Positions 49,670 to 61,923 are shown, counted from the stretch's first letter. The stretch: DNA of 64,000 nt from Megalonaias nervosa (GCA_016617855.1 JAECUM010009442.1:1-64000); one strand, 5' to 3'. The notes: generated by a model from the sequence alone, not told the origin. Program-made: numbers and translations.

Positions 49670-51010
49670 TCTGTTGGAAAACAATTTAAAAGTTAAAAAC
49701 AAGGAACACATGCTTCTATTAAAGCTGAATAAAAAATAAAATTTATTTATTAAATTTAATTGCGTATCACAGATAAACTGGTAAATTACCAGGGCTAAAC
49801 TTGTACAGAATTTGTCTGTGTTAAATGTGTTTCAAAGAGATTTCACCTTCTGAGTATACTTTACTGACTGCCTTTTTCGTGGCGTGTATGCCTCCCTTGA
49901 AGCACCTTTGTTTTCTTCTGAAACGGCATGTATCTACTTGTGCATAATTAGTGAAAATGATACTTCAGTCATTTTCTTTTATTTGTCAAACGTTTCACTA
50001 TCTGGACTTTCGAATGATTACCCTTAATACTGAAAGTTTTCAAAATTGTGAAAACATGCCCATGACCATTTGAGCCATGCTTATAACAGCTTATGCTGCT
50101 AAGAACACAAATCAAGTCTTTCGAATTGCCTCAGTCGGGGTATCTGAACTAAATAAACCTAAAATTGTTTTAAGCTTTATGTCATAGCATATCCTTTTGT
50201 CTATAAATATGTTATCTGAAAAATTATCAACCGTAGCCCGTCTCTCCATACAGCAAGGCTTTTGGAAATGAATAAGTCGCGCTATTAAGGTAGAAGAAAG
50301 TCCTTTAGAGTCAAACCAGCCGTGCTGTTTATCGGGAGTCTAAAGAAGGATAAAGGCCCACCTACGATAAGAGGGAAAAATGTGACACCTTCTTCCTACA
50401 TTATTAAATCTCTTTTCAACTATCGGAAATTTGCCTGAGACACGCAACCACAAACAATAATACGTGAGTTCGGTAAGGTTCAGCTACCATCTTGTACTAA
50501 AACTAAGACTCAAAGGCGATCTCTACTTAAAACATAACGTGTTTTTCACATGCAAATATTTGTTTAAATGCAAAAATAAATTCTATCAGATAAAAAAATT
50601 AGCAAGTTGGATGAAGACCATTCTTATTTATTGGTCAAATTATGCTTGTAATCCTTCATATCCTAGGCAAGCAATAAACAGGTTGATAAACAACAAATAT
50701 TATTGTATGGAAAGTCAAAACCAAGAACAAAGTCATTATTCCATGAACTTTAAGCTAAAATAATATCTCTAAATACTAATGATTGCAGTCAGAATAATCA
50801 TGCAAGCTATTGAACTCTTCTAAAAATAATAAAAAACTTTATCCAAGAGTTTAAAAAATAAAATGATACAATCCTGTGCCCACAATTTATCATAAGTTTG
50901 TAACAGTATATAATGCATGAGATGAGAGGCCGCAATATTACATTCTAGAAGAAATGTGGTGATCTTCCAAAGGAAATCATATATAAAGCACATCTAGAAA
51001 CAGACAAATA
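49670..51010. other. no gene recognised
   Basis: AT-rich sequence without coding signal. Confidence 0.5.
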
Positions 51011-51200
51011 TTTTAGGTCATGCTAGTGTTTATTAGTCCATATACTAAACCTCTATTGCTTTTTAGGTCATGCTAGTGTAACTCTATTGTTTTTTAGGTC
51101 ATGCTAGTGTTTATTAGTCCATATACCAAAACTCTATTGTTGTTTAGGTCATGCTAGTGTTTGTTAGTCCATATACCAAAACTCTATTGTTTTTTAGGTC
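51011..51200. repeat. tandem repeat, unit about 51 bp, four copies
   Basis: Units start with ttttaggtcatgctagtg at 51011, 51061, about 51092 and about 51143, and end in 'ctctattgtt'. The second unit lacks about 20 internal bases (31 bp long). The others are nearly identical. Confidence 0.9.
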
Positions 51201-51286
51201 CAGCGATATAATGACCTGCTATTATATAAACTGGCTCTACAAAATTAATTCACCCCCCAACCACATGACATACACACATGCACCGA

Positions 51287-51309
51287 ATCTCTCTCTCTCT
51301 CTCTCTCTT
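51287..51309. repeat. (CT)n microsatellite
   Basis: Short CT run of about 22 bp. Confidence 0.9.
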
Positions 51310-54300
51310 TGATGATTCTGACTCCGGTGGTGGCTTAATACTTTCCCAAGAGACACTCTCTCACGTGGCGCCTCGTAAGCATATGTGAAAAATATTTGAA
51401 GTTCTAATTTTAAATGCAGTAAGTGGTCACTTGACAGACACGCATATCATAAACAAGCGGATATAATGGTGATCGCAAAGAGCCTACTTTGCACAAGGTA
51501 GGATCATAGCGATTAGAGGAAATATATACACAAACAAACGTGGGATTAAATGCACAAAACATGAAACCTTCGAATGGCCTAGTTTTCTATCCTAATCCAG
51601 CTTCTGAAAGTAAAGCACGTGGTAACCTACGCACACTACCTGAATTCCGCAACTGTAACAGAACGCACCTAATTGCTTCTGGATTGCTATGCTGGATTAT
51701 AACCCAATAATGCAGCAACACTGTTATATTGTAAACTCCTCAAACCCACTGGAAGAGTGATTGACACCTGCTTATGAAATTTGTTCATGGTCATGGAATA
51801 TAATTCAAGTTAGGTGCGAATGTGTGATCTACTGCACAACAACGATGCTTAAGCTGCAGCACTACCAGTATGTGCAGTTATGTTCTTGCCAACGTCCAGA
51901 CCTTTGTTTTTCATGAGCATGCTGTACGTATCAGAGATTTTCTAAATTAAAATTTCTTAACGTGCGAAAACAAGGTCAATAAATAATATATCAATCTCAA
52001 AAAAAGTCAGTTTATATTTCCTTATTAATAATCTTGTTTTAGTTTTGTCCAAAACAGAACCCGCTACAGAAAGGTTTAGTAGCAAAGAAAGCGATTCCAC
52101 TTTATGGAGCACCTCGAATATCCCGAGGTATTTTCCCTAATACCATGCTATCTTTAACCGTCTTTATAAGGTCATTCCTTGCATTTCTAATGAGGATCGT
52201 TATTGTAATGTACTCTTACAGCATTCGTTGTGACCGCTTTATTCATTTACGAACGCTATCCAACCAACCTATTTTCTTTGATTTACGCGTGTTAAATATA
52301 TTATTAACTACCTAGGTTATGTCCCAGTGTATAAAGATCAGAACTGACAATCTTACAACTCCAGAGTATGATTTTTTTCGATTTTGTGTCACTCAAAAAC
52401 AACATAACTTTTGTAATGTTAATTGTGATTGGCTCAGAGTGAAATTCAACCTTAGACTGAAGGTCAGAGTTCAATGATATTCAGGACACACAAGGCACTA
52501 CTCAATATTTTATTATTTGGGGATTTCTTACTTCAATATATCCCAATAATTTGGCGGAAATTTCTTTTAATTCAAGGAGCGTACGTTAAACTTCTATTAT
52601 AAGCATATTCTCCTTAAGGACTGTTTCGAATCAATGAATTCCTTGTTATTTTGCATGAAAAAGTCTTCATTAATCTAACTTTCTTTAAATGCTACACCCA
52701 CTTTTAAAGATATATTCCTACAGGCTTTTTGAAATGTATATCGTTATGGAACATTATCAGGTAAATAATTATTTTTTAATTATCTGAAGATCCATGAACA
52801 ATTTATAGAATTGTAGTATATAACAACATTGTTATAAATGTTAAAAAGTATCAATGAAATAAAATGGTATGAATTTTTTATTAGAGTGTTGTATCATATA
52901 ACATTGGCATGCATATTTTTTAAGTGCTAACTTATCACATCGTTCTTAACATTTAAAGTATTAACTGATCTCTTTTTCTTCTCAAAATATAAGGCAATTA
53001 GTCAGCAATCACTGCTATAAGAAATTGAGATACGTGTAATCGATCAAACGTTCAATAAACTGATATTTTTCTGGAGGATTTATTGACAATTTTCATATTG
53101 AGGTAGTTCACTTTCATAAAATCAACTCTTACTGCGTAGCTTGAACTGACGTCATCATTACATTATGAAATCATATATATGACGACACCGTGTAACTAGG
53201 TGCATTACAGCACAATGAACTCAGGGGAGATTGAACTTAAAATGCCGTGGTTGACAATTAAGTTTCTTATTACATAATGAATAACTGAAATGCCGATACA
53301 TCTTTAATAATTGCAATTGAAGGCGTGTGAAAGAAAATGATAAAATCAGTGTAAAGTATATAAACCCATAGCAAATCAATAACTAGTTACGACCTGCTTT
53401 CTGTGATGCAAAACCGAGGGATCAAAATTGCTGTGTGATACTGAAAAAGACCTCACTCACCATAATACGCTTAAAGTTGTGAATTTTATAGAAGTCGATG
53501 ATATTCGGCCTATGATGAATTTGAAATACTCGTTCAACTATTAATATCTGGACTATTAGTGACAACGTTATTTTTCCATACCTTTCTATATAATGACACT
53601 CATTTGGGGATAGATATTCAGTTAGGGAAGCGTAAGATAAAGCACACCAACCTACACATTTTTACTTGTTTGATGATTACTTGGATCCTGTGCTATATGA
53701 ATATATCCATTTCTTAAAATGATATTTGCTCCAACATATCACAGGCGATTATCCTTAAAGGCAAAAAACTCAAATAAACAATAATCTTGTTCTAACAGAG
53801 TGTCAGCAAATATAGAAAGAGGCACTCAAATGCTGTACAAACAGGTGCGCGTATGTGTTGTTAGAATCAATGAAGAAAATAAAATATAATCATGACTAGA
53901 AATTTGAACATCAATTAACGTTTATAAAACATATTTCCAAGAAATTTGCGATGAGAAAAATAGATGAATGCCTTAAGCGGAAGCCTCTAAGTCTAATATA
54001 ATTTCATCCGAATATCTCACTTTAGTACGTGTACATATTACAATAGCCCGGATGTGTCAGAAGATGAAGCAGGCTTATCCTAAATATCTATTATTAAAAG
54101 AAGATAATAAAAAGTAATGGTCCAATGCAAACTAGCTTACATTACCCTCTAGTACGATTCATCAGTTCCTTTATAGGAACCTTTCGGGCTTGGGAGGTTC
54201 TGGACGTAGGTAGTGCATATAACAATGCATCCTTTGAGAGCTGTTACAGGTTACAAATCAACTCAAAGAAGAGAACAGAATACAGAGCAGGGAGACGGAA

Positions 54301-54310
54301 TGGAAGTAAG
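51310..54310. other. no gene recognised
   Basis: Three kilobases of AT-rich sequence in which I see no domain, element end or tandem array. Confidence 0.5.
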
Positions 54311-54319
54311 CTATTGATA

Positions 54320-54620
54320 GAGTGTAAATGCAGATTGTTGAGAGAAGGTCTAGATCGAGTGTCGTTGAAGACAGTTGAGGGAATGGGAGTCAGGTATCGA
54401 TAGAGTGTAAGTGCAAATTTTAGATGGAATGAAAGTCAGCTATTCAAAGAGTGTAGTTGCAAAATGTAGAGGGTATGGGTGTCAACTATTACTCGCAAAC
54501 TTTAAACGGAAAGAAGATAAGTTACCGTTAGAGTGTAACTGCAGACTGTAGAAGGAATGTAAGACAACTACTTAAAAGGGTAATTGCAAACTGTAAATGG
54601 AATTTGAATCAACCAATAAC
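54320..54620. repeat. diverged minisatellite, unit about 45 bp, six to seven copies
   Basis: The block 'gagtgtaantgcaaactgta' recurs at 54320, 54357, 54403, 54449, about 54490, 54531 and 54577, with 'ggaatgnaagtcagctatt' between. Spacing is 37-46 bases. The 92-residue frame across it is a product of the repeat. Confidence 0.75.
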
Positions 54621-54705
54621 AGAGCATCAGCGCTGGCACACGAGCTGACTATCCTCCTAATTGTTAAGCAGTAACTCAGACCCTATCTTTCCCATGCGAA
54701 ATATC

Positions 54706-54996
54706 TCGTCTACACGTCCGGGGCCCCGAGTGGCCGAGTGGTCTAAAGCGCTCTCCGTTACGGATCACTGCCATCTCACCTCTGTCTGCGTGGGTTCGAG
54801 TCTAGGATTCGGCAAATGTGGATATGTGAGAAAGCTTGCCAGTAGCTTCTGGTGGGTCGGTGGTTCTTTCCGGGGATTTCCCGGTTTCTTCCTCCACCAT
54901 TAATACTGGCCGCCATGTATAGCCTATCGTGTGCTGAAAAATGGCGTTAAGCCCCACAACAACAACAACAACAACAACAACATCATCTACACGTCC
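54706..54996 (+). repeat. tRNA-Leu-like SINE (family 2), full length with target-site duplication
   Basis: The head at 54720 has TGGCCGAGTGGTCTAAAG (A-box, as in tRNA-Leu) and GGTTCGAGTCT (B-box). The body ends at 'ggcgttaagccccac' and is followed by an AAC microsatellite (54955-54981). The flanks tcgtctacacgtcc (54706-54719) and tcatctacacgtcc (54983-54996) agree at 13 of 14 bases, a target-site duplication. This is the best preserved of four copies in the window. Confidence 0.92.
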
Positions 54997-55480
54997 AAAC
55001 AGCATTTATGTGACCAAAATAGCTAAACTGTATTTTGCAGGTTTTTAAATATGTGAACAGGAGGATCACACAAAGATACCCAGCTGATTACACGGCTAAA
55101 GCCATACTCCTATAGAACAGAAGAATAAGAGTATTTGATGCGATGTCTACGAAATAAATAATTTTAGTTTTTATAGTCAATCTTAATGTTAAAGATCTAC
55201 GGAAAACCTGAAATTATTTTGTTGAAGTAGCTCTGTCATTATGTTGCTATTTATATCTATAATGTGTGCTTAACTTTTGTCTATAATTGTAGATTGTACT
55301 TTAAAACGATGATCATTTGTAAACAACATGTTTACATAGCTAACTTTTGTCCATGATTGTATGTTGTAAATAAGATGCTGGCATGGTTTTTTCTAAGTTC
55401 AGAATATTCTGAAACAGACGTGTTTACAATTTGATTTCAATTTTCCATTGAAATGAATCACATCTTGCTTCAGTGAAAAT
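54997..55480. other. no gene recognised
   Basis: AT-rich. It may include the upstream part of the LTR-like repeat that follows. Confidence 0.45.
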
Positions 55481-55950
55481 GTGTATAAAACAAGGTATTG
55501 CAAAAACAAATAATTCATTTGTATCTTAGATCGGTCTCTGGAATCCATTTGTTATCGGAATTTACTGTTGTGTTCAGAGATAATTCGAGAGGAATTATTT
55601 AATTAAATTATTCATTGGAATTAATATCTGTTCCTTGACGTTGATTAACACATTATTTTAGAATTATTGAGAACTCATTCAAAGACCGTCTGGATTGTCT
55701 CTCTGTTGTGCATCAGGACACTCAAGACTACTGTGATTCATTCGGAGCATTCAGTACTTTTGGATATGTTATAAGACAAATAGGACTGTTTGGGATTTAA
55801 TTCAACATAATGTAGGTATCTATTAAATTTTCGCATTGTAATTTAGAGAAGTAAATAATTGTTTATTGATTTTATTTTAATTGCTGGTTTCACTTATTTT
55901 CTGTTACTTAATTTAAGACCTAGACCCTGTCTTAACAATATCATATTTTT
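55480..55950 (+). repeat. diverged LTR-like repeat, copy A
   Basis: It shares with 56740-57172 a series of blocks in the same order ('gaattcattcaaagac-tctggatt', 'ggatttaattcaacataatgta', 'ttgtttattgattttatttt', and an end 'gaccctgtcttaacaat'). Divergence is high, so it is an older copy. Confidence 0.5.
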
Positions 55951-56643
55951 TATGCCATAACGATAATCAGCAATTGCTAAGATAAAACTTATTTGTGTTA
56001 TTTATTATCTAAGTCAAGCTGAAGAACAAGTAGCATTATGAAACTGGAAACATTATATAATGTTATCATTAAAAGAAGTATGAACAGGAACGACTTGCCA
56101 AGGTTCTTCTGCTATAAATCAATCTTAAGACAGAGATAGTACGGTGTCTTTAGTCAACTGCATTTAAATTTGTCCTTTACCTTTTTATATCTGGACTGAT
56201 ATAGTTTTACTTTTCTTAATGACACCTTTAATGGTTTTACTTCATTTTGTATAATTCTAACAAAGAAAATATGTATTGAGTGTACCTGTTTCCAGACGTC
56301 ATTGCTATAGAAGGTCCATATCATGTCATACAGAATGTTTGCAAATACATCAGTAACTCAGTGGTGACCTCTTGCTGGTGTCATGTACATTTAATTTGTA
56401 TTCTGTGCTAAGCCTTTGTCTGTAATTGAGGGGAGACGTCTACCTGGCTACTTTCGTATTTGTCATGTTAATAAGCTATAAATAGATTGTTTACTGAGTT
56501 CTAGACCCAGCCTTGTTTATGATCTTAGAAAATTCTAGAAAGAAATGTGGCTAAAGTTTGGAGGAATTTCCATTAAGTGGATTGAATTGTTTTGTTTTTA
56601 GTTTGTTTCTTCAGAAAAGGTTATTGTGACACGTGTCAAACGT

Positions 56644-56645
<2 letters not shown>

Positions 56646-56731
<86 letters not shown>
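56646..56731. repeat. (TA)n microsatellite
   Basis: About 86 bp of TA repeat inside the tandem LTR-like region. Confidence 0.98.
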
Positions 56732-56734
<3 letters not shown>

Positions 56735-56976
56735 AGATTTCAGTCTACAGAAGTATTTACTGTCTTGTGTAGATTTAATTTGAGAGGAGTCATTTATTTA
56801 AATTATTTATTGGAATCTAAAAGTGCTCATTGATTGTTTCGACTAAAACTCTGTTTTGGGATTACTGTGAATTCATTCAAAGACACTCTGGATTACATCA
56901 TTGTGATACAGCAAGACTATTTATATATCAGCACATTTAAGACTCTTGGTACATCAACACATTCAAGATTGGAATT

Positions 56977-57640
56977 TATTCGAAACACTTTTTACTTTTT
57001 GAACTGTGATGTAACTTTAGGATTATTTGGGATTTAAATCACAATACTGTAAGCTGCTTTTAAATTTCCACTTTGCATTCAAGAGAAATAAATTATTTAT
57101 TGAATTTGACTAAACTTGTTGGTTTTGCTTCTTTATTTTACTTAGTTGAAGACCCTACAGTCGTAACAATGATTACAAAACTTCTTCCTTTACTATTTTC
57201 ACCTTAAATGGTGGGGGTACATAATCAAGGCCGAAAATATATACAGTCTGTAGTAATTAATCTCAATCATAAACACCGAATAAGTTACTCTAATAACATA
57301 GAATAACATATTTTCTCATAACGGCTGAAATGATTCCATGTGTATGCTTGTATTGTAATGATTCTATTTCAGTGGGAGATTAATGAAATGCACATCGTTT
57401 TGTATCATCACCTACATTTAGATACCTCAGTTTTCAGTACGTTGTTGATTTTGCTTCCTTTTCAAATGTATACGGGTCAAGCTGAGCACGTGACATTTTA
57501 TTATCAATTGTCTGCATATACGTCACAGTTTCAGTCAACTGCTCTCTTTGTATATAAAGCATAGCCGAGCACGTGCACTTAAAATTTCGAAGAGGAGAAA
57601 TTTCTAGCAATTTTATTTTGACTCAATTGCTCATGAAGAC
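56977..57640 (+). repeat. direct repeat, left copy (LTR candidate)
   Basis: About 660 bp that recurs at 63315-64000 in the same orientation, from 'tcgaaacactttttact' through 'gaccctacagtcgtaaca' and on to 'gactcaattgctcatgaagac'. Over the best-aligned 225 bases (57340-57564) only nine differ, or 96% identity. The right copy has a small insert. As a gag-like gene lies between the two copies, they may be LTRs of one element; equally they could be two separate elements. Confidence 0.75.
57551..57559 (+). promoter_or_regulatory. TATA-box-like promoter core in the LTR candidate
   Basis: TATATAAAG, preceded at about 57484 and followed at about 57569 by the same GAGCACGTG string (a CACGTG E-box). 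The right copy keeps both CACGTG sites and has TGTATAAAG. A TATA box between two E-boxes suits a retroelement U3/R promoter. Confidence 0.5.
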
Positions 57641-57960
57641 TTGCCATCAAAAGACTCATACTCAAACCAAAGTTTACAAAAAGTGTAAATGTTGGAGCTG
57701 TTAATAATATTTGACTGCCATTTATGAACAAAGTGAAATTTAATCTTTCTTTTGATCTCAACTCGAAATAATTCTAAGCCTCTGAGACATTAAGTAAAAA
57801 CTGAAACGTCTTCGAATTTGACAAACTAAATTGCTGCCAAGATATATTTTCCCAGAGTTCATTCTGATTTCATTTTTCTACTGAAAAAGAAAGCAAAAAT
57901 AGAAATAGTTTACATAAAGAATAAAAAAAATTTGAAAGCACAGTTGATGGGTTGGTAACA
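57641..57960. other. continuation of the LTR candidate or leader, no gene
   Basis: AT-rich. Comparison with the right copy is impossible because the window ends there. Confidence 0.4.
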
Positions 57961-57966
57961 ATTATG

Positions 57967-58003
57967 TTTGCCATCCAGGATTCGAACCTAGAAATGAGAC
58001 CAG
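57967..58003 (-). other. tRNA T-arm-like segment, possible primer-binding site
   Basis: On the - strand the bases read CTAGG-TTCGAAT-CCTGG, a fitting five-pair T-stem with the TTCGAAT loop, followed by ATGGCA as an acceptor 3' strand. On the + strand it is thus complementary to a tRNA 3' end, as a retroelement primer-binding site is, and it lies about 95 bases before the gag-like ATG and just after ...GGTAACA. It is longer than a usual 18-base site and lacks an exact TGG. Confidence 0.4.
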
Positions 58004-58095
58004 CATAAAATTTGGACCGCAAGTTTGGTAGACAGTGACACTTGTAAATTACTGTATATATATGTATATAAAAAAAATTTAAAAATAATTAAAAA

Positions 58096-59480
58096 ATGGC
58101 TGATTTTCCTGATCTTGAAGTTTTATTTAGAGCTGACATAGGTGAATCTGATGCTGGTCAGGCCGATGCTATATGATGAGGGTCCTGGCGATGGAAGGGA
58201 AGATTCTCGTGAAGATACAGCTATAGAAAGAGAAGGGCAAGAGCATGCCATAAACAAGACTTTAATGATGTTGAAAGATTTTATTTTCATTCATGTCCAT
58301 CAATGCAGCCGACACCATATAGCGGGAGCGACGACTGGGATGAGTATATTTCCCACTTTGAGAACTGTGCAGAGCTCAGACGATGGAGTAACAGTGACTC
58401 ATTTATGGCCCTTAGTGCAAGCCTTGTTGGTGCTGCACGTACTTTCTACATTAGTCTCTGTTGAGGAGAAACAGTCATATTCAGCTCTGGTTGGGAAGCT
58501 CGGGCAAAGGTTCGGAAGCACCAGTTAGCAAAACCGATGGCTTTCAAGATTCGAAGCAAGAAAACGGCAACCTGGTGAGTCCGTACTTGGGAACAGTCTT
58601 CGTCAGATGGCACAAAAGGCTTATTCAAACTTGGGCGCAGTTGCACAAGAAGCCATTGCACTGAACCAATTATACAAAGCAATTTCATTAGAGATGAAGT
58701 GTAGATGCATAGATAGGGAATACGAAACTGTTGCAGAAGCAGAAGGACAATATTTAGCTGGAGAGCCAATGGAGCGAGTTGCAATGGATATTTTAGAAAT
58801 GTGTGATATTCTTCACATTGAGAAGAAAAGGACCACCAGCATGCATCCTCAAGCAAATGGAACTGTTGAATGATTCAATCGGACTCTCACAGCTATGTTC
58901 TCAATGTATTGCGAAAAGAATCGGCACAGTAGGGATGAGTATCTCCAACAGATTATGATGGCCTATAGGTCATCCGTTAACACCAGTACTGGATTTACAC
59001 CAAACATGGTGAATTTGGGAAGAGAATTTACATTATCAATGAATGCAGTAACTGGCACTCCGACGAAGTAGAACAACCTGGACACAACTGAAATTGAAAG
59101 TGCAGATTATATCAAAAATCTTCAGCTGAAGTTGAAGGAATCGCACAACGTCGCTCGTACACATCTTAAAGTCAGCTCCCAAAAACCAGAAGAAATACTA
59201 CGATCTAAAAGCAAAGAACAGATCATTTGAAGTTGGACAGACACTTTGGCTGTACAATCCATTAAGAAAAGTAGGAATCTATCAGACGTTTGTTCCAAAA
59301 TGTAAAGGACCTTATTTGATTACCAAGAAACTAGATGGCTTAACCTATATAGTTAAGAAATCAAAGAGACAGCCAGCAAAAGCTTTTCACGTCGACCATC
59401 TATTGCAGTACAGAGGAAAGAAGATACCAGTTAAGGTTCTACCCACAGGAGTAAACGTATCACAAATTGAGTAGCAGGAA
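58096..59480 (+). pseudogene. internally deleted Ty3/gypsy-like element: gag joined to integrase
   Basis: ATG at 58096 starts MADFPDLEVLFRADIGESDA, then two stops. In other frames gag-like blocks follow: YSGSDDWDEYISHFENCAEL, SFMALSASLVGAARTFY, KLGQRFGS and RKRQPGESVLGNSLRQMAQK. At about 58760 the text changes to EPMERVAMDILEM (start of the integrase core), jumps to RTTSMHPQANGTVE, a stop, FNRTLTAMFSMYCEK, AYRSSVNTSTGFTPNMVNLG, and a C-terminal PxxKxRxKGPY-like part near 59280-59400. Protease, reverse transcriptase, RNase H and most of the integrase core are absent. The third catalytic Glu is present just before the stop. The element could move only with help in trans, if at all. Confidence 0.75.
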
Positions 59481-61040
59481 CAATGTGCGTGTTAAAATTA
59501 TTTCAGTTTCTTTCGACGGATATAAAGAGCCAAGAGTGGCAAATTGAGAGGGCAGCTAAAGAAATTCCAAGAGTAGGAGACAATTACATGATGGTGGCTT
59601 CGTACAGGCAGGGGGATATTTAATTAGATTGACTCTGAGGAGTCAACGCTGGAAGATAGCGCTACCAATGATTGTTCAGTTTGGGCTAGGTCTGGCCTGT
59701 GCGTTAAATCACTGGATCTCTGTCCTCCCTGGTTGTAAATAAGTACAACGAGAGGAACCTGCATGGTGAAGTGTCCAGTTACTTTAGTTAATGTTGTAAT
59801 GAGGTCCTACACATGGAATATGCTGGGCTGCAATAGAACTGAGCTGATGCAGAAATAGAACATGAAAACGTTTCGCATGGGAAAACGTAAAGTGTTGAGC
59901 GTTCTGCTATTCAAACTGTGGTGTGAAAAAGCAGCAGCATTTTAATAACAATAATGTTTCGTGGCAGATAGACGAGAATGCTGTTACAGGAGAAAAACGA
60001 TCATCTTTTTATAGTTTCTTTTTATACATATATAACGGTCTTCCTTCTTCCAAATGATGATAGAGATCTGAGAATCCAGAACACTGAGCTGTTATTGTTA
60101 GCAATGTTACGTGTCTAGGCTCGTACAAAATGTAACAAGAAAAGAGTGAAGACAACAAGCTTTGTAAAATTTAACAAATAATTTATTTCCATAGAAAAAC
60201 AACGTAAAAATGAGAAAAAGGACTCGCGGTTTATGAATCAAATCCAAAATTAATCCAAGAATTAAAAAATAGAAGTCCTATCAATGAAAAGTCCTAAATG
60301 AATCTGAGTTCGAGTCCCGATGAAATCAGAATGGAGGGCGATGACGTATGTCGTGACCTTCAAAGTGTTGCCGTGTTAACAGTTCCTTGTTGAATCACAG
60401 AAAATAATATTCCAGTTTAGAATTTCTGAAAAAATTTCGATAAATGCCTTGGTCCAAGAATTCTGATAAGCACTAGTATTTTCCAGGGAAAGAATCAATA
60501 ATTCCAAAAAATGAAATTTTAACTCAAACTGGTCACAACAAAACACCTTTAGGTGTCAAACATTTAGAATCCAACTGGCAAATTATTATGATAACATGAG
60601 TTTTAAGCCCAACTAAAACGTAAAACAGATTCCCGGATGGGGGTCAAAAATTCATTCCACTGGGAAAATCAAAGGTTTGTAACAATAAACACATGTTATT
60701 TGTCACGTACTCCAGATATGGCTTTAGCTAGAGTCAATGGTTCTTACTCTGGGAGAAAAAATAAAAAGTTGTTTACTAAAACCCCTTACTAGCTCTGAAC
60801 CAAGGTCAGCAACTGGATACAATGTTTCCACTACTGGTTGATTATCAGGTCAAACAGAACTGAACTGAATTTCTTAAAAAAAAAATATAAAATCAGTAGA
60901 CAAAGTTATCATTACAATAACATGTAATGGAATAAAATTTAAAAAAGATAATTTAAAACTAACAAACAAATAATTAAATTACATATACATAACATCATAT
61001 CGATGGACCTTATCAAGTAATAAAATGGTTTTAAAATTTC
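59481..61040. other. no gene recognised; possible polypurine tract at 59607-59615
   Basis: A purine run (ggcagggggata) stands 130 bp after the integrase end, where a gypsy polypurine tract would be, but the following bases do not match the LTR candidates at 56977 or 63315. The rest is AT-rich. Confidence 0.35.
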
Positions 61041-61043
61041 AGA

Positions 61044-61481
61044 ATGTTCTGTAAAGCAGAACCATTTGAAGACCCTTCATCTGCTAATCCATCTGCTGCC
61101 ATCTCCCCATGTTCCATAGCACCTGTGACAGTACCCACCATTCAAGTCCTGTCAGCTGCTGCTGTCGCAGGACCTAAGATTTCAGCAACACCATCTCCCC
61201 AGTCACTGAAACCAAGAAGGGGTACACCCCTGCATGATGAAAACGTCTTAGATTTTTCAATGAAGAGGGACCAACCAGTCATGACAGGAAAATCTTATAC
61301 AGTGTCATCTCCGCATGTATCGGCATACCAAACTAGGGCAGCAATCCTTTTGGACAGGGGCTGTATGCCTTTATACCCATCAGCCAGACGGGAATGGCAA
61401 GAGGATGCAGTCATCCAGATACCAGTAGGATCAAGTACGTACCCTATCAGAAGTTGCTCCCGTGGGAGTATGCCTCCATGA
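61044..61481 (+). CDS. coding-like ORF of unknown origin
   Basis: A 145-residue frame, GC-richer than its surroundings, with a Pro/Ala/Ser-rich N-terminal half and a charged C-terminal half (LDFSMKRDQPVMTGKSY, PSARREWQEDAVIQIPVGSS). Codon use looks protein-like. Downstream, 61540-61800 in other frames gives TEE-LIARKAGYYIYKYLRV and MLKMYEAAADRRETTTDFLI, which suggests a longer broken gene. No family is recognised and no splice or poly-A evidence can be given. A decayed transposon or retrocopied host gene are both possible. Confidence 0.35.
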   Translation: MFCKAEPFEDPSSANPSAAISPCSIAPVTVPTIQVLSAAAVAGPKISATPSPQSLKPRRGTPLHDENVLDFSMKRDQPVMTGKSYTVSSPHVSAYQTRAAILLDRGCMPLYPSARREWQEDAVIQIPVGSSTYPIRSCSRGSMPP

Positions 61482-61923
61482 TCTTGGTAAACACCATCGA
61501 AAAGCCAGCATCATCATCCTAACATAGAGGCGTCCTACTTGATAAATTTAATATATTGACCATCCCTGGTACCGCGGTCCCAATGACAACTGAAGAATAA
61601 CTGATTGCTCGGAAAGCTGGTTACTACATTTATAAATATTTAAGGGTCATTGCCATTGGGAATACATCAACAGAAGACTCAACAGTGGAGAAAATGCTGA
61701 AAATGTATGAAGCAGCAGCTGACAGGAGAGAAACAACCACAGACTTCCTGATCAGATTAATCCTGAAAGATGAAGTCAGCCAAAGACTTGGGAATTAGGG
61801 CGCAGACATCAGCAATAAATAGAACATGTGACCCGGAGGTTCACCAGTTAAGGTGGGGAGGATGTAATACCTACCTCAACAAACCAGAATACTAGGCACT
61901 ATTAAGAACTACATTCCTTTTCC

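Noticed and set aside
57340..57564. 74-residue frame repeated at 63700-63924, looking like a conserved small protein.
   Set aside because: Of nine base differences five change the amino acid, with no clear excess of silent changes; the similarity is that of the whole direct repeat and spans a promoter-like region.
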